A stretch of DNA of 27,156 bases from JAZFYD01 sp036443405 (lineage in GTDB: Bacteria > Planctomycetota > PLA2). Positions 15,452 to 23,563 of the stretch are shown piece by piece. Numbering within the stretch: position 1 is the first letter of the stretch; each line of letters starts with the position of its first letter. Position numbers and translations under genes: made by a program. The notes under the pieces were generated by a model that saw nothing but the letters and a program-made list of their open reading frames with translations, was not told where the DNA came from and ran no database searches. The stretch spans positions 1 to 27,156 of the forward strand of contig JAZFYD010000137.1 of the NCBI GenBank assembly GCA_036443405.1, in the 5' to 3' direction.

Positions 15452-16522
15452 ATGGTGGATCTACACGACATCGCCGGCGTGGAGCGGCTGCGGCGGGAGC
15501 TGCGGTTGGACACAATCCACGTGAAGCGGTTGCGGCGGGCGTTTTTCAAGCACGGCATGAACCGGGATGCGTCGCTGGCGGTCGTGCCGGACGCGGTGCG
15601 GGTCCGCATCTCGGACGAGGTTCGGTTTCATCATCTCGAGCTCGCGGATTGTCGGGACTCGAAGATCGACGGCGCGTCGAAGCTCGTGTTCGACACGGCG
15701 GACAACTTGCAGATCGAGACGGTGATCCTACGGGTGCAATCCGGACGCACCGCGTTGTGCGTTTCGTCGCAGGTCGGATGCGCGGCGGACTGTTCATTCT
15801 GCGCGACCGGGAAGCTCGGCTTGCGGCGCAATCTGTCGTCCGGCGAGATCCTCGATCAGATCGTGCAGGCCAACGCGCGCCTCGCCGGCGAAGGCCGGCG
15901 GGCACGCAACATCGTGTTCATGGGCATGGGCGAGCCGTTCCACAACGAATCGGCGCTCTACGAGACTCTCGCAGCGCTGGCCCACCCGGAGTGTTTCCAC
16001 CACAGTCTCGGCCAGGTATCGGTATCGACCGTCGGCATTCCCGACGCGATGGTCCGCTGCGCGGAGCAGTTCCCACGGGTCCGCATCGCGCTCAGTCTGC
16101 ACAGCGCACGCGCGGCGACGCGGCAGCGGATCATCCCGCTGGCCCGACGCTATTCGTTGACCGAGTTGCGCGACGCCGTCATCGCGGTGACCCATGTCCA
16201 GCAACAACCGGTGATGCTCGAACACCTGCTGCTCGCGGACGTCAACGACGGCGACGGTGACCTGGAGGCGTTGGCGGAGTGGGCTGATGGCTTGGACGTG
16301 CACATCAATCTCATTCCCTACAACCCCATCGCGGACGCACCGGGACTCAAACGCACACACAAACCGCGTCGTGAGGCGTTCGCGAACGCACTGAAGGCTC
16401 GCGGCTTTCCGGTCACGCTCCGATACTCGCTCGGCGCGGACGTGACCGCCGCGTGCGGCCAACTCGTCCGCGATGAGAACCGGCGCCTGACTCCGCGGAG
16501 ACCGCGCGGCGCGCACGCCTAG
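15452..16522 (+). CDS. RlmN/Cfr-family radical SAM 23S rRNA adenine methyltransferase
   Basis: The 356-residue protein has the radical SAM cluster motif C110-x3-C114-x2-C117 (CAADCSFCATG), the upstream Cys103 in LCVSSQ used for proton removal, MGMGEP at 157-162 and the methyl-carrying Cys335 in AACGQL. All residues needed for the two-SAM, Cys-methylating mechanism are present. RlmN methylates C2 of A2503 in 23S rRNA (and tRNA A37), while Cfr methylates C8 and gives resistance to peptidyl-transferase drugs. Several stretches (GLRRNLSSGEILDQI, VSVSTVGI, ALSLHSA, INLIPYNP) look nearer to Cfr-type than to standard RlmN sequences, from memory and without alignment. I therefore give no gene symbol. 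The stop overlaps the convergent patatin gene in CTAG. Confidence 0.88.
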   Translation: MVDLHDIAGVERLRRELRLDTIHVKRLRRAFFKHGMNRDASLAVVPDAVRVRISDEVRFHHLELADCRDSKIDGASKLVFDTADNLQIETVILRVQSGRTALCVSSQVGCAADCSFCATGKLGLRRNLSSGEILDQIVQANARLAGEGRRARNIVFMGMGEPFHNESALYETLAALAHPECFHHSLGQVSVSTVGIPDAMVRCAEQFPRVRIALSLHSARAATRQRIIPLARRYSLTELRDAVIAVTHVQQQPVMLEHLLLADVNDGDGDLEALAEWADGLDVHINLIPYNPIADAPGLKRTHKPRREAFANALKARGFPVTLRYSLGADVTAACGQLVRDENRRLTPRRPRGAHA

Positions 16523-17574
16523 CGATTTTCGTGCAGCAACTTCGCGAACGCCTTCAACTTCGCGTCGTATTCCTCCGCCGCCTCGATTCCCGCCTCCCTG
16601 AGCGCGCGCAGGTTGTCCTCGCTGGCGTCGTCCATGTCGGGGACGGCGTCGCCGAGGTCCGGCTCGATGCGCAGGTACTGCGCCGGCTTGCCGACGGCTT
16701 CGTAGATCCGTTTCATTTGGAAATCCACGGTATCCGCGCTCCCCGCCATCATGATGTCGATCACGGGCTTGATCCACCCGATCGCGCCCCAGTCCTTCGC
16801 CTCGCTCCACGCGTAGGACTTGCGCTTCCCACCCGTGCCCAGGGAGAGGATGGCAATGTCCTTCGCTCGCGGGTTGCGGATGCGACCGCCCGCGTCTTCC
16901 TGGTCCATGTTGCGGCACTCCGCGTATGCACACATGGTCGGGTTGTTCGCGAACACGCCGCCGTCGATCAGCGGATACGGAATGCGCGACCGTGAGTAGA
17001 TTCTGGCTGCCTCGAAATATGTCGGCGCCGCACTCGTTGCGCGCGCGACATCACGAACCAGGAAGTCCTTCGATGCAGCGGACGCGTTGTGTTGCGTGAA
17101 GAAGCGGGGCTCCCGGCGCTTGATGTCATACGAGGTGATCAGGCACGGACGCATGAGATCGCGCAACCACGTTTCCTCGAAGTACTGCTTCAGGGCCTCC
17201 TCCAACTCCCCCGCGTCGTACTTCTCGTCGGAAATTCCGCCCCCCGACCGCACACGTTGCCAAAACGAGATGCTGAAGATCTCATCGCCCCGTTCCAGGT
17301 AGAGGTCAACGGCCTCTTTCGCACTCAGGAGCGGCCGCGGCTTCTGCTGCGAGTCGGGCAACAGATACAGACAGCTCAGGATGCCGCCCGTGCTCGTGCC
17401 CGCCACGAAATCGAAGTAGTCGGCGATGCGCGCGTCGGCACGGTACGTTTGCAGGATTTCCTCGAGCCGCACAAGGATCTGTCCGGGCAAGATCCCCCGG
17501 ATTCCGCCGCCGTCGATCGAGAGAATGCGCACGAGCTTTTGGTTTTTGGTCTTGCTCTTCTTTTTCGCTGCCAT
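16519..17574 (-). CDS. Patatin-like phospholipase
   Basis: The 351-residue protein carries the patatin catalytic set: oxyanion loop DGGGIRG (21-27), nucleophile Ser61 in GTSTG, and catalytic Asp204 in IDGGVFANNP. The family hydrolyses acyl chains from phospholipids or related lipids with a Ser-Asp dyad. The N-terminus (MAAKKKSKTKNQK) is Lys-rich and has no signal peptide, so it acts in the cytoplasm, possibly at the inner membrane. The overall shape resembles CapV-type patatins, which are effectors in CBASS defence, but no cyclase (CD-NTase) gene is adjacent, so housekeeping lipid turnover is equally possible. I start at 17574, behind a purine-rich AGGGGGGG stretch, not at the in-frame ATG at 17649. 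Confidence 0.9.
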   Translation of the reverse strand: MAAKKKSKTKNQKLVRILSIDGGGIRGILPGQILVRLEEILQTYRADARIADYFDFVAGTSTGGILSCLYLLPDSQQKPRPLLSAKEAVDLYLERGDEIFSISFWQRVRSGGGISDEKYDAGELEEALKQYFEETWLRDLMRPCLITSYDIKRREPRFFTQHNASAASKDFLVRDVARATSAAPTYFEAARIYSRSRIPYPLIDGGVFANNPTMCAYAECRNMDQEDAGGRIRNPRAKDIAILSLGTGGKRKSYAWSEAKDWGAIGWIKPVIDIMMAGSADTVDFQMKRIYEAVGKPAQYLRIEPDLGDAVPDMDDASEDNLRALREAGIEAAEEYDAKLKAFAKLLHENR

Positions 17575-17699
17575 GATGCCCCCCCTGTGGTTAGGCGAGT
17601 CCAGAGACACCGCCTCCGCGCCTCGCTCTTCCTGATGGGAAAACGACAACCATAGCGACTGTCCGCCGAATTTACGTCTGGCAGCGGCAGCCTCTGTCG

Positions 17700-17820
17700 A
17701 ACTGCGCGGCTGTCGGGGAAGCTGAAATCGCCGAAGAACTCAAGCGTCAGCGTGCCGCCCGTGCCGTCGCCGTCCCCTACCGGCGTTGCGTTGTGCCGCA
17801 GCGCGCCCTTCCGCGCCGCG
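17700..17820 (-). pseudogene. Possible coding remnant between the DtxR and patatin genes
   Basis: On the minus strand this gap reads ALRHNATPVGDGDGT followed by GGTLTLEFFGDFSFPDSRA, which has the look of real protein (acidic Gly/Asp turn, alternating beta-strand residues). No start codon or complete frame is attached to it. It may be the scrap of a deleted secreted-protein gene. I cannot name a family. Confidence 0.25.
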
Positions 17821-17824
17821 CGTC

Positions 17825-18487
17825 TCAGACCAACTCGACCAGCAGTCGATGCGCGACCTTCTCCGCCACGGTCACGGTCCGCCGCGCTCCCAGCTTCAGG
17901 TCGATCGTGCCCGCCGCGTCGTCCCGGCGCTGAACGCGCACCGCCGCGCCCGGCGCCAGTCCGAGCTGTTCCACCGCGCGTAAGAATGCCGGCGATTGGT
18001 CTTCCACCCGCGCGACGCGGCAGCGCGCGCCCTTGTCCTGATCCGCCAGGCGCGCAAGCTCACGGCTCTCGACGGAACCGTCTGCCTTCGGGATCGGATC
18101 GCCGTGCGGATCGAACCCGGGCCGCCCGAGGAAATCGTCCATCTTCTGCACGAGCCGCTCGGACACGGCATGCTCGAGTCGCTCCGCCTCCTCGTGCACT
18201 TCGGACCAATCGAGTCCGAGCGCTTCGACCAAAAAGAGCTCGATCACGCGGTGGCGCCGAACGATTCGGAGCGCGAGCTTCTGACCGGTCCGCGTCAGCC
18301 GCACACCCGCATAGGGCTCGTAGTGAACCAGGCGGCTTCCGACGAGCGATTTCACCATCGCCGTCACCGTCCCGGGCACGACTTCCATCACGCGCGCCAG
18401 CCGGCCCATCGGAACGAGGTCGCCGCTGGCGCTCCCGCCCTCGAGATTGATCCGCTTGAGATAGTCCTCGACCGTACTACTTGCCAT
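17825..18487 (-). CDS. DtxR/MntR-family metal-dependent transcription regulator
   Basis: The 220-residue protein has an N-terminal winged helix (about 1-65: VEDYLKRI, LARVMEVVPGTVTAMVKSL, GVRLTRTGQKLA), then the metal-binding and dimerisation domain (RRHRVIELFLVEALGLDWSE, followed by VHEEAERLEHAVSERL) and a C-terminal SH3/FeoA-like domain (about 145-220). This is the full three-domain DtxR/IdeR layout. Such proteins bind Fe2+ or Mn2+ and repress uptake or storage genes. The chosen ATG has AGGA at 18492-18495 four bases upstream. It is divergent from a beta-barrel transporter-like gene with only 28 bp between the two starts, so it probably controls that gene and itself. Which metal it senses cannot be decided. 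Confidence 0.9.
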   Translation of the reverse strand: MASSTVEDYLKRINLEGGSASGDLVPMGRLARVMEVVPGTVTAMVKSLVGSRLVHYEPYAGVRLTRTGQKLALRIVRRHRVIELFLVEALGLDWSEVHEEAERLEHAVSERLVQKMDDFLGRPGFDPHGDPIPKADGSVESRELARLADQDKGARCRVARVEDQSPAFLRAVEQLGLAPGAAVRVQRRDDAAGTIDLKLGARRTVTVAEKVAHRLLVELV

Positions 18488-18498
18488 GTCGTCCTGAT

Positions 18499-18513
18499 TT
18501 TTGTATCTCAAAA
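18499..18513. promoter_or_regulatory. Candidate DtxR-family operator TTTTG-N5-CAAAA
   Basis: A perfect 5-5-5 inverted repeat (TTTTG, TATCT, CAAAA) lies in the 28-bp gap between the divergent regulator and transporter-like genes. A second CTCAAAA occurs at 18528-18534. The site covers the putative start regions of both genes, as expected for autoregulation. Short AT-rich repeats can occur by chance. Confidence 0.4.
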
Positions 18514-18515
18514 GG

Positions 18516-19358
18516 ATGACTTTGACTACTCAAAATATTCTCGCTCTTGCGATCGTGCTGGCGTTGGCCCCCTTGGCCGCCGCCGAATCACCCAGCCAGC
18601 GCGGGTATCACCTCTTCAATCCGGTTCCCAAGGACAAGCTGCGCCCGCTCTCCGCCGACCGTCCCGACGCCACCGAGAGTCCGCAAACGGTCGATGCCGG
18701 ACACATCCAGCTCGAGATGGACGTCGCGCTCTACCTGCGCGACCGCGCTCGTTTCGTCGAGGACACCTATGCCTACGGCGCCACGAATTTCAAACTCGGG
18801 CTCACGCACAACGTCGACCTTCAACTCATCTGGGCGCCACACGTCACCACCAAGACCCGGAGCAGCGGTTTCACCGAGCGCATCGACGGATTCAGCAATC
18901 TCACGATTCGCTCAAAGATCAACCTGTGGGGCAACGACGGTGACACGAAGACCTCGTTCGCGCTTTTGCCGTTCATCAACATCCCTCTCGGCAGCGGCAG
19001 CGTGGGCAACGACGACGCCCAGGGGGGGATCGTGCTCCCCTTCGGAATGGATCTGCCGAACGGTTGGGGACTCGGCGCGCAGTTGGGAGTCGAGATCGTC
19101 CGCAACGACGCCGACGACGGTTACCGCGTGGACTTCTCGCAGACGATCGTGCTGGGACACGACATCGTGGGAGACCTCGCCGGCTTCGTGGAGTTTCTGA
19201 GTGTCGCCCCCGCGGAGGGAGACTGGTTCGGGACAGTCGACGTCGGCCTGACCTACGCAGTCAACGACAATGTGCAGCTCGACGTGGCGACCTTCATTGG
19301 CGTCAACAGCGCTGCACCGGACTTCGTGGTGTTCACCGGGATTACGTGGCGTTTTTGA
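18516..19358 (+). CDS. Outer-membrane beta-barrel protein, transporter-like (Phenol_MetA_deg-type)
   Basis: The 280-residue protein has a signal peptide (about 1-23, ILALAIVLALAPLAAA) and then a pattern of alternating beta strands ending in an aromatic residue (ITWRF), the mark of an outer-membrane barrel. LSADRPDATESPQTVDAGHIQLE at about 48-70 matches the start of the Phenol_MetA_deg/transporter family, whose members are often annotated as transporters without a known substrate. Divergence from a DtxR-type regulator suggests a link to metal supply. The start is uncertain: ATG at 18516 directly follows AAAAGG, while TTG at 18522 would have an AAAGGA sequence at better spacing, and TTG at 18501 is also in frame. 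The signal peptide is kept with each. Confidence 0.8.
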   Translation: MTLTTQNILALAIVLALAPLAAAESPSQRGYHLFNPVPKDKLRPLSADRPDATESPQTVDAGHIQLEMDVALYLRDRARFVEDTYAYGATNFKLGLTHNVDLQLIWAPHVTTKTRSSGFTERIDGFSNLTIRSKINLWGNDGDTKTSFALLPFINIPLGSGSVGNDDAQGGIVLPFGMDLPNGWGLGAQLGVEIVRNDADDGYRVDFSQTIVLGHDIVGDLAGFVEFLSVAPAEGDWFGTVDVGLTYAVNDNVQLDVATFIGVNSAAPDFVVFTGITWRF

Positions 19359-19452
19359 CGGCGTAGTGTCGTCTGGCGCACGAGAGAGAATGTTGGGGTC
19401 GATGGAATAGATGCTGCCGAAGTGCTCCACCAGTAGAGCGCCTCATTCTCCT

Positions 19453-19488
19453 TGCGCCACGTGTGGGACTCCGTCTCCGCGTGGCGCA
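19453..19488. terminator. Inverted repeat between convergent genes, possible terminator
   Basis: TGCGCCACG (19453-19461) and CGTGGCGCA (19480-19488) form a 9-bp perfect stem with an 18-nt loop, between the stops of the transporter-like gene and ettA. No T tract is present. Confidence 0.45.
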
Positions 19489-19502
19489 GGCGGCACCGCC
19501 CC

Positions 19503-21173
<1,671 letters not shown>

Positions 21174-21181
21174 GTTCCGGG

Positions 21182-21187
21182 AGGATA
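21182..21187 (-). promoter_or_regulatory. Putative -10 element (TATCCT) of ettA
   Basis: TATCCT on the minus strand ends 8 nt before the ATG at 21173. No Shine-Dalgarno sequence is present. Confidence 0.5.
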
Positions 21188-21240
21188 CGCGAGGGACCCG
21201 GGGGAGGCACCTCTTGACCCTGCGGGAATCCAGATGGCCC

Positions 21241-21246
21241 TAAACT
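21241..21246 (+). promoter_or_regulatory. Putative -10 element (TAAACT) of the S41 peptidase gene
   Basis: TAAACT ends 6 nt before the GTG at 21253, with a TTGACC 21 bp upstream (spacing longer than ideal). It supports the GTG start in the absence of a Shine-Dalgarno sequence. Confidence 0.45.
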
Positions 21247-21252
21247 GTATGC

Positions 21253-22410
21253 GTGCGCCTGCTGTTGCTCCTCCTGCTCGCTGTCGGCGCGCGAGCGTCC
21301 GAAGAGACGCTGCGCACGTTCGACGCGATGAAGGGGCACGTCGAGAGGTACACCTTCAAGGGGGCGTTCGATGGGATCGACTGGGACGCGCTGTGCCGCC
21401 GCTACCGACCGCTGGCCGATCGTGCCAAGCCCGGTCTCGAACTCCACGGCGTCTTGAACCGCCTGCTCGGCGAGCTAAAGGTCTCCCACGCAGCGATTCT
21501 CGAGGCCGAAGTCTACGGCGTGTTGTGGAACGAAGTATTCGGCAAACCCGCGCCGACTTGGGGGTTCATGCTGGAGGAGACCGTGACCGGCCATCTCTTC
21601 GTGCGCACGCTCTACGAGGGTGGACCGGCGGCGGAGGCGGGCGTCCTCTTCGGAGATAGGGTGGTCAACATCGAGGGCGAGGACGCGCTGCGAAGCAAGC
21701 GCCTACTCCCGGCGGGCTACGACGCGATCTCGCCGGGCCCGCGCAAGCTGGTCGTGAGCACGAAGGGACAAATGGAGTTGCGGCTGACGATCCAGCGAAC
21801 GGCGGACCCCGCGTCCCAGCGCGAAGTCGTCGTGAAGCGCCGTACGATGTCCGGTCTCGACGCCATGCGCAAGAGTGTGCGCATCGTCGAGCGCGACGGT
21901 TTCAAGCTGGGCACGCTGCACATGTGGTACTGCCAGCCCGGGATCGAGACGGTGGCGCGCGCGGCGCTCGACGGCCCGTTGCAGAGGTGCGACGCGTTCG
22001 TGTGCGACCTCCGCGGCCGCGGCGGCAACATGCGCTTTGGGAACCACGTCGTCTCCCAGCTGCAGGCAACGGGCAAGCCGTTGGTCTTTCTCATCGACGG
22101 GCTGACACGCAGCGCGAAGGAGATCGTCGCGTGGCGGATCCGCGAGGACAAGACGGGGCGCCTGGTCGGAACACCGACCGCGGGCGCCGTCTGCTCCGCT
22201 TGGTGCTATGGGCTTCCAGACGGCTCCTATGTCATGCTGCCGCTGAATTCCGGACCCTTCTACGGCCGCACGTTCGAGGGCCATCCGACCGAGCCGCACG
22301 ACGAGATCAACCTCGTCGTGCCTTACGCGGCGGGCAAGGACACCGTGTTGGAGAAGGGGTTCGAGGTCGCCGTCGCGAGCCTCAAGGTTCGAGCGAACCG
22401 GGCCAGGTAA
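21253..22410 (+). CDS. Secreted S41-family (C-terminal-processing type) peptidase with PDZ-like region
   Basis: The 385-residue protein begins at GTG with a signal peptide (RLLLLLLLAVGARAS). An N-terminal helical region ends in LKVSHAAIL, matching the conserved D/S-H segment of S41 enzymes. A PDZ-like region (about 103-185) contains GFMLEE and GGPAAEAGVLFGDRVVNIEG, where A-E-A-G-x-x-x-G-D-x-V is the PDZ hallmark. The catalytic part has DLRGRGGN (252-259) and the likely nucleophile Ser287 in LTRSAKEIV, followed by VGTPTAGA. S41 enzymes cleave C-terminal tails in the periplasm. The nucleophile context (RSAKE) differs from the common S-A-S/A-A-E pattern, and I cannot place the general base with confidence. 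It acts alone here, divergent from ettA. Confidence 0.85.
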   Translation: MRLLLLLLLAVGARASEETLRTFDAMKGHVERYTFKGAFDGIDWDALCRRYRPLADRAKPGLELHGVLNRLLGELKVSHAAILEAEVYGVLWNEVFGKPAPTWGFMLEETVTGHLFVRTLYEGGPAAEAGVLFGDRVVNIEGEDALRSKRLLPAGYDAISPGPRKLVVSTKGQMELRLTIQRTADPASQREVVVKRRTMSGLDAMRKSVRIVERDGFKLGTLHMWYCQPGIETVARAALDGPLQRCDAFVCDLRGRGGNMRFGNHVVSQLQATGKPLVFLIDGLTRSAKEIVAWRIREDKTGRLVGTPTAGAVCSAWCYGLPDGSYVMLPLNSGPFYGRTFEGHPTEPHDEINLVVPYAAGKDTVLEKGFEVAVASLKVRANRAR

Positions 22411-22424
22411 CACGGACCGCAATT

Positions 22425-22447
22425 CGAAATAGTCGCCTGGCACCGTA
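22425..22447 (+). repeat. REP-like repeat, left copy
   Basis: This stretch ends in CCTGGCACCGTA and matches, in inverted orientation, positions 22931-22953 at 19 of 23 bases (12 perfect at the core). GGCACCGTA followed by one base and GTC is also repeated directly at 22952-22964. The copies flank the ASCH gene. Confidence 0.6.
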
Positions 22448-22482
22448 CGTCCCGATCCGCGCGCCATTGGTGATCGTGCGCG

Positions 22483-22905
22483 CTACGGCACGTCGACGAG
22501 TTCGAAGCGCTCGCCGAACAGCACGAGGTCGTCGGTCAGTTGCTTCCCGAGGCCCGCGAGCCATTCGCCCCAGGCGCGGCGGTGGTTCTCCTGGAACTCG
22601 GCCAGCGTCGAGCCTTCGCCCTCGAGGAGGCGCGGTGCGGGGTCGCCGAAGGTCGTTTCGAAGCACTCTAGGATGCGCACGTTGCAGCGCGGGACGCCGT
22701 GCTTGTTGGTGATCGTGACGATCGTTCCGACGTTGGCGTACGACTCGGCCAGTTCCGCCTCTGTCATGGCGAACTTCGGACAGCACGTCGCCGTCTTCTT
22801 GCCCTCGATGATCTTGCGGATCAGCCGCTCGCCGATACCGCCGTCGCCGTCCCAGCCGTAGGAGTCCTTCGCGTCGTGGATTTCGATGGCCGCATTGTCG
22901 CCCAT
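22483..22905 (-). CDS. ASCH-domain protein
   Basis: The 140-residue protein contains GERLIRKIIEGKKTATCCPK (about 24-43), the hallmark helix-turn of the ASCH fold (G-K-K-T-A-T), followed by beta strands (VGTIVTITNK, RCNVRILECFETTFGD) and a C-terminal Trp-rich helix (HRRAWGEWL). ASCH domains share the PUA-like barrel and bind RNA. Some members are ribonucleases or N4-acetylcytidine hydrolases; which applies here is unknown. I start at the ATG at 22905; a TTG at 22926 would add seven residues. The gene converges on the S41 gene and lies between inverted copies of a REP-like repeat, which may mean it moved as a small cassette. Confidence 0.78.
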   Translation of the reverse strand: MGDNAAIEIHDAKDSYGWDGDGGIGERLIRKIIEGKKTATCCPKFAMTEAELAESYANVGTIVTITNKHGVPRCNVRILECFETTFGDPAPRLLEGEGSTLAEFQENHRRAWGEWLAGLGKQLTDDLVLFGERFELVDVP

Positions 22906-22930
22906 GCGCCGCCAAACGCGGTGCAAGCTC

Positions 22931-22960
22931 TACGGTGCCAGGTGACTTTTGGGCACCGTA
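22931..22960 (-). repeat. REP-like palindromic repeat, right copy (hairpin)
   Basis: TACGGTGCC (22931-22939) and GGCACCGTA (22952-22960) form a 9-bp perfect stem around a 12-nt loop. The first arm extends to TACGGTGCCAGG, the exact complement of 22436-22447 on the other side of the ASCH gene. Confidence 0.65.
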
Positions 22961-23098
22961 AGTCGGGGGCATCGCAGCAGCTACCCCTTCCTGCGGGGAC
23001 CAAGCATCGGTGTTCGGCACGTCGCTAACCTCCCAGATGTCTCGCATCGCGTTCCAGCGGCCCGCGCGCCGGTTACTTCTTCTTCTTCGCCATGGCCT

Positions 23099-23557
23099 TC
23101 AACAGACGCTTGGCCGTCTTGATCGGTGCCTTGCGTTGCTTCTCAAGGTCGAAGAACAAAAACGAGATCCGGAAGACCGCAGCCGAGGTTTGGACTTCCG
23201 CATGCGCTTGGGGTCGTCGCCGGCGTTCTTGATGATCGCGCCGGTCTGCGCGGTCTCCCGCCGCACGTCGCTCAGGGTCGTGGCAACACTTTTTCCCGCG
23301 GCGTCGAACAACTCGCCGTCGAAGTCCTTGAGCAATTTGTCCAGCTCCCTTTGCGCCGTCTCCGAACGGTCCTTGGCGCTCTTCAATGCCTCCCGCAACT
23401 TTCGGTAGTACTTCGCCGACGGCTCGGGCGGAGGGCGATATCTGGGTCCCCCGCTGCCCGGGGCCGGAGGCGGCGGCGGTCTCGGCGGATTCAGGATGTT
23501 GTAGGGCCCGGCGAGTTTCTCGATCTTGTGGACGGCTTCGTTGACCGAACTCGTCAC
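23099..23557 (-). CDS. Small Pro-rich, helical protein downstream of the TIR gene; probable frameshift near its 3' end
   Basis: From GTG at 23557 the frame gives 152 residues: a short helix (EAVHKIEKLAG), a Pro/Gly linker (about 22-48, NPPRPPPPPAPGSGG), and a charged helix likely to form a coiled coil (about 49-100, YYRKLREALKSAKD, ELDKLLKDFDG). After about residue 123 the frame turns into Arg/Ser-rich shadow sequence, while the neighbouring frame reads FLFFDLEKQRKAPIKT and ends KRLLKAMAKKKK at 23073. The natural protein therefore probably switched frame between about 23198 and 23165, by mutation or sequencing error. It begins 6 bp after the TIR stop, so it should share its transcript. Family unknown. 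Confidence 0.5.
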   Translation of the reverse strand: MTSSVNEAVHKIEKLAGPYNILNPPRPPPPPAPGSGGPRYRPPPEPSAKYYRKLREALKSAKDRSETAQRELDKLLKDFDGELFDAAGKSVATTLSDVRRETAQTGAIIKNAGDDPKRMRKSKPRLRSSGSRFCSSTLRSNARHRSRRPSVC

Positions 23558-23563
23558 GTGCGT

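Noticed and set aside
22411..22482. Possible terminator between the S41 and ASCH genes
   Set aside because: Only short, imperfect GC-rich complementarity apart from the REP-like repeat; no T tract.
22382..23047. A 221-residue minus-strand frame overlapping the ASCH gene (begins MRDIWEVSDVPNTD)
   Set aside because: Its first 35 residues look protein-like but they run through the REP-like repeat, and the rest is an Arg-rich shadow of the ASCH frame.
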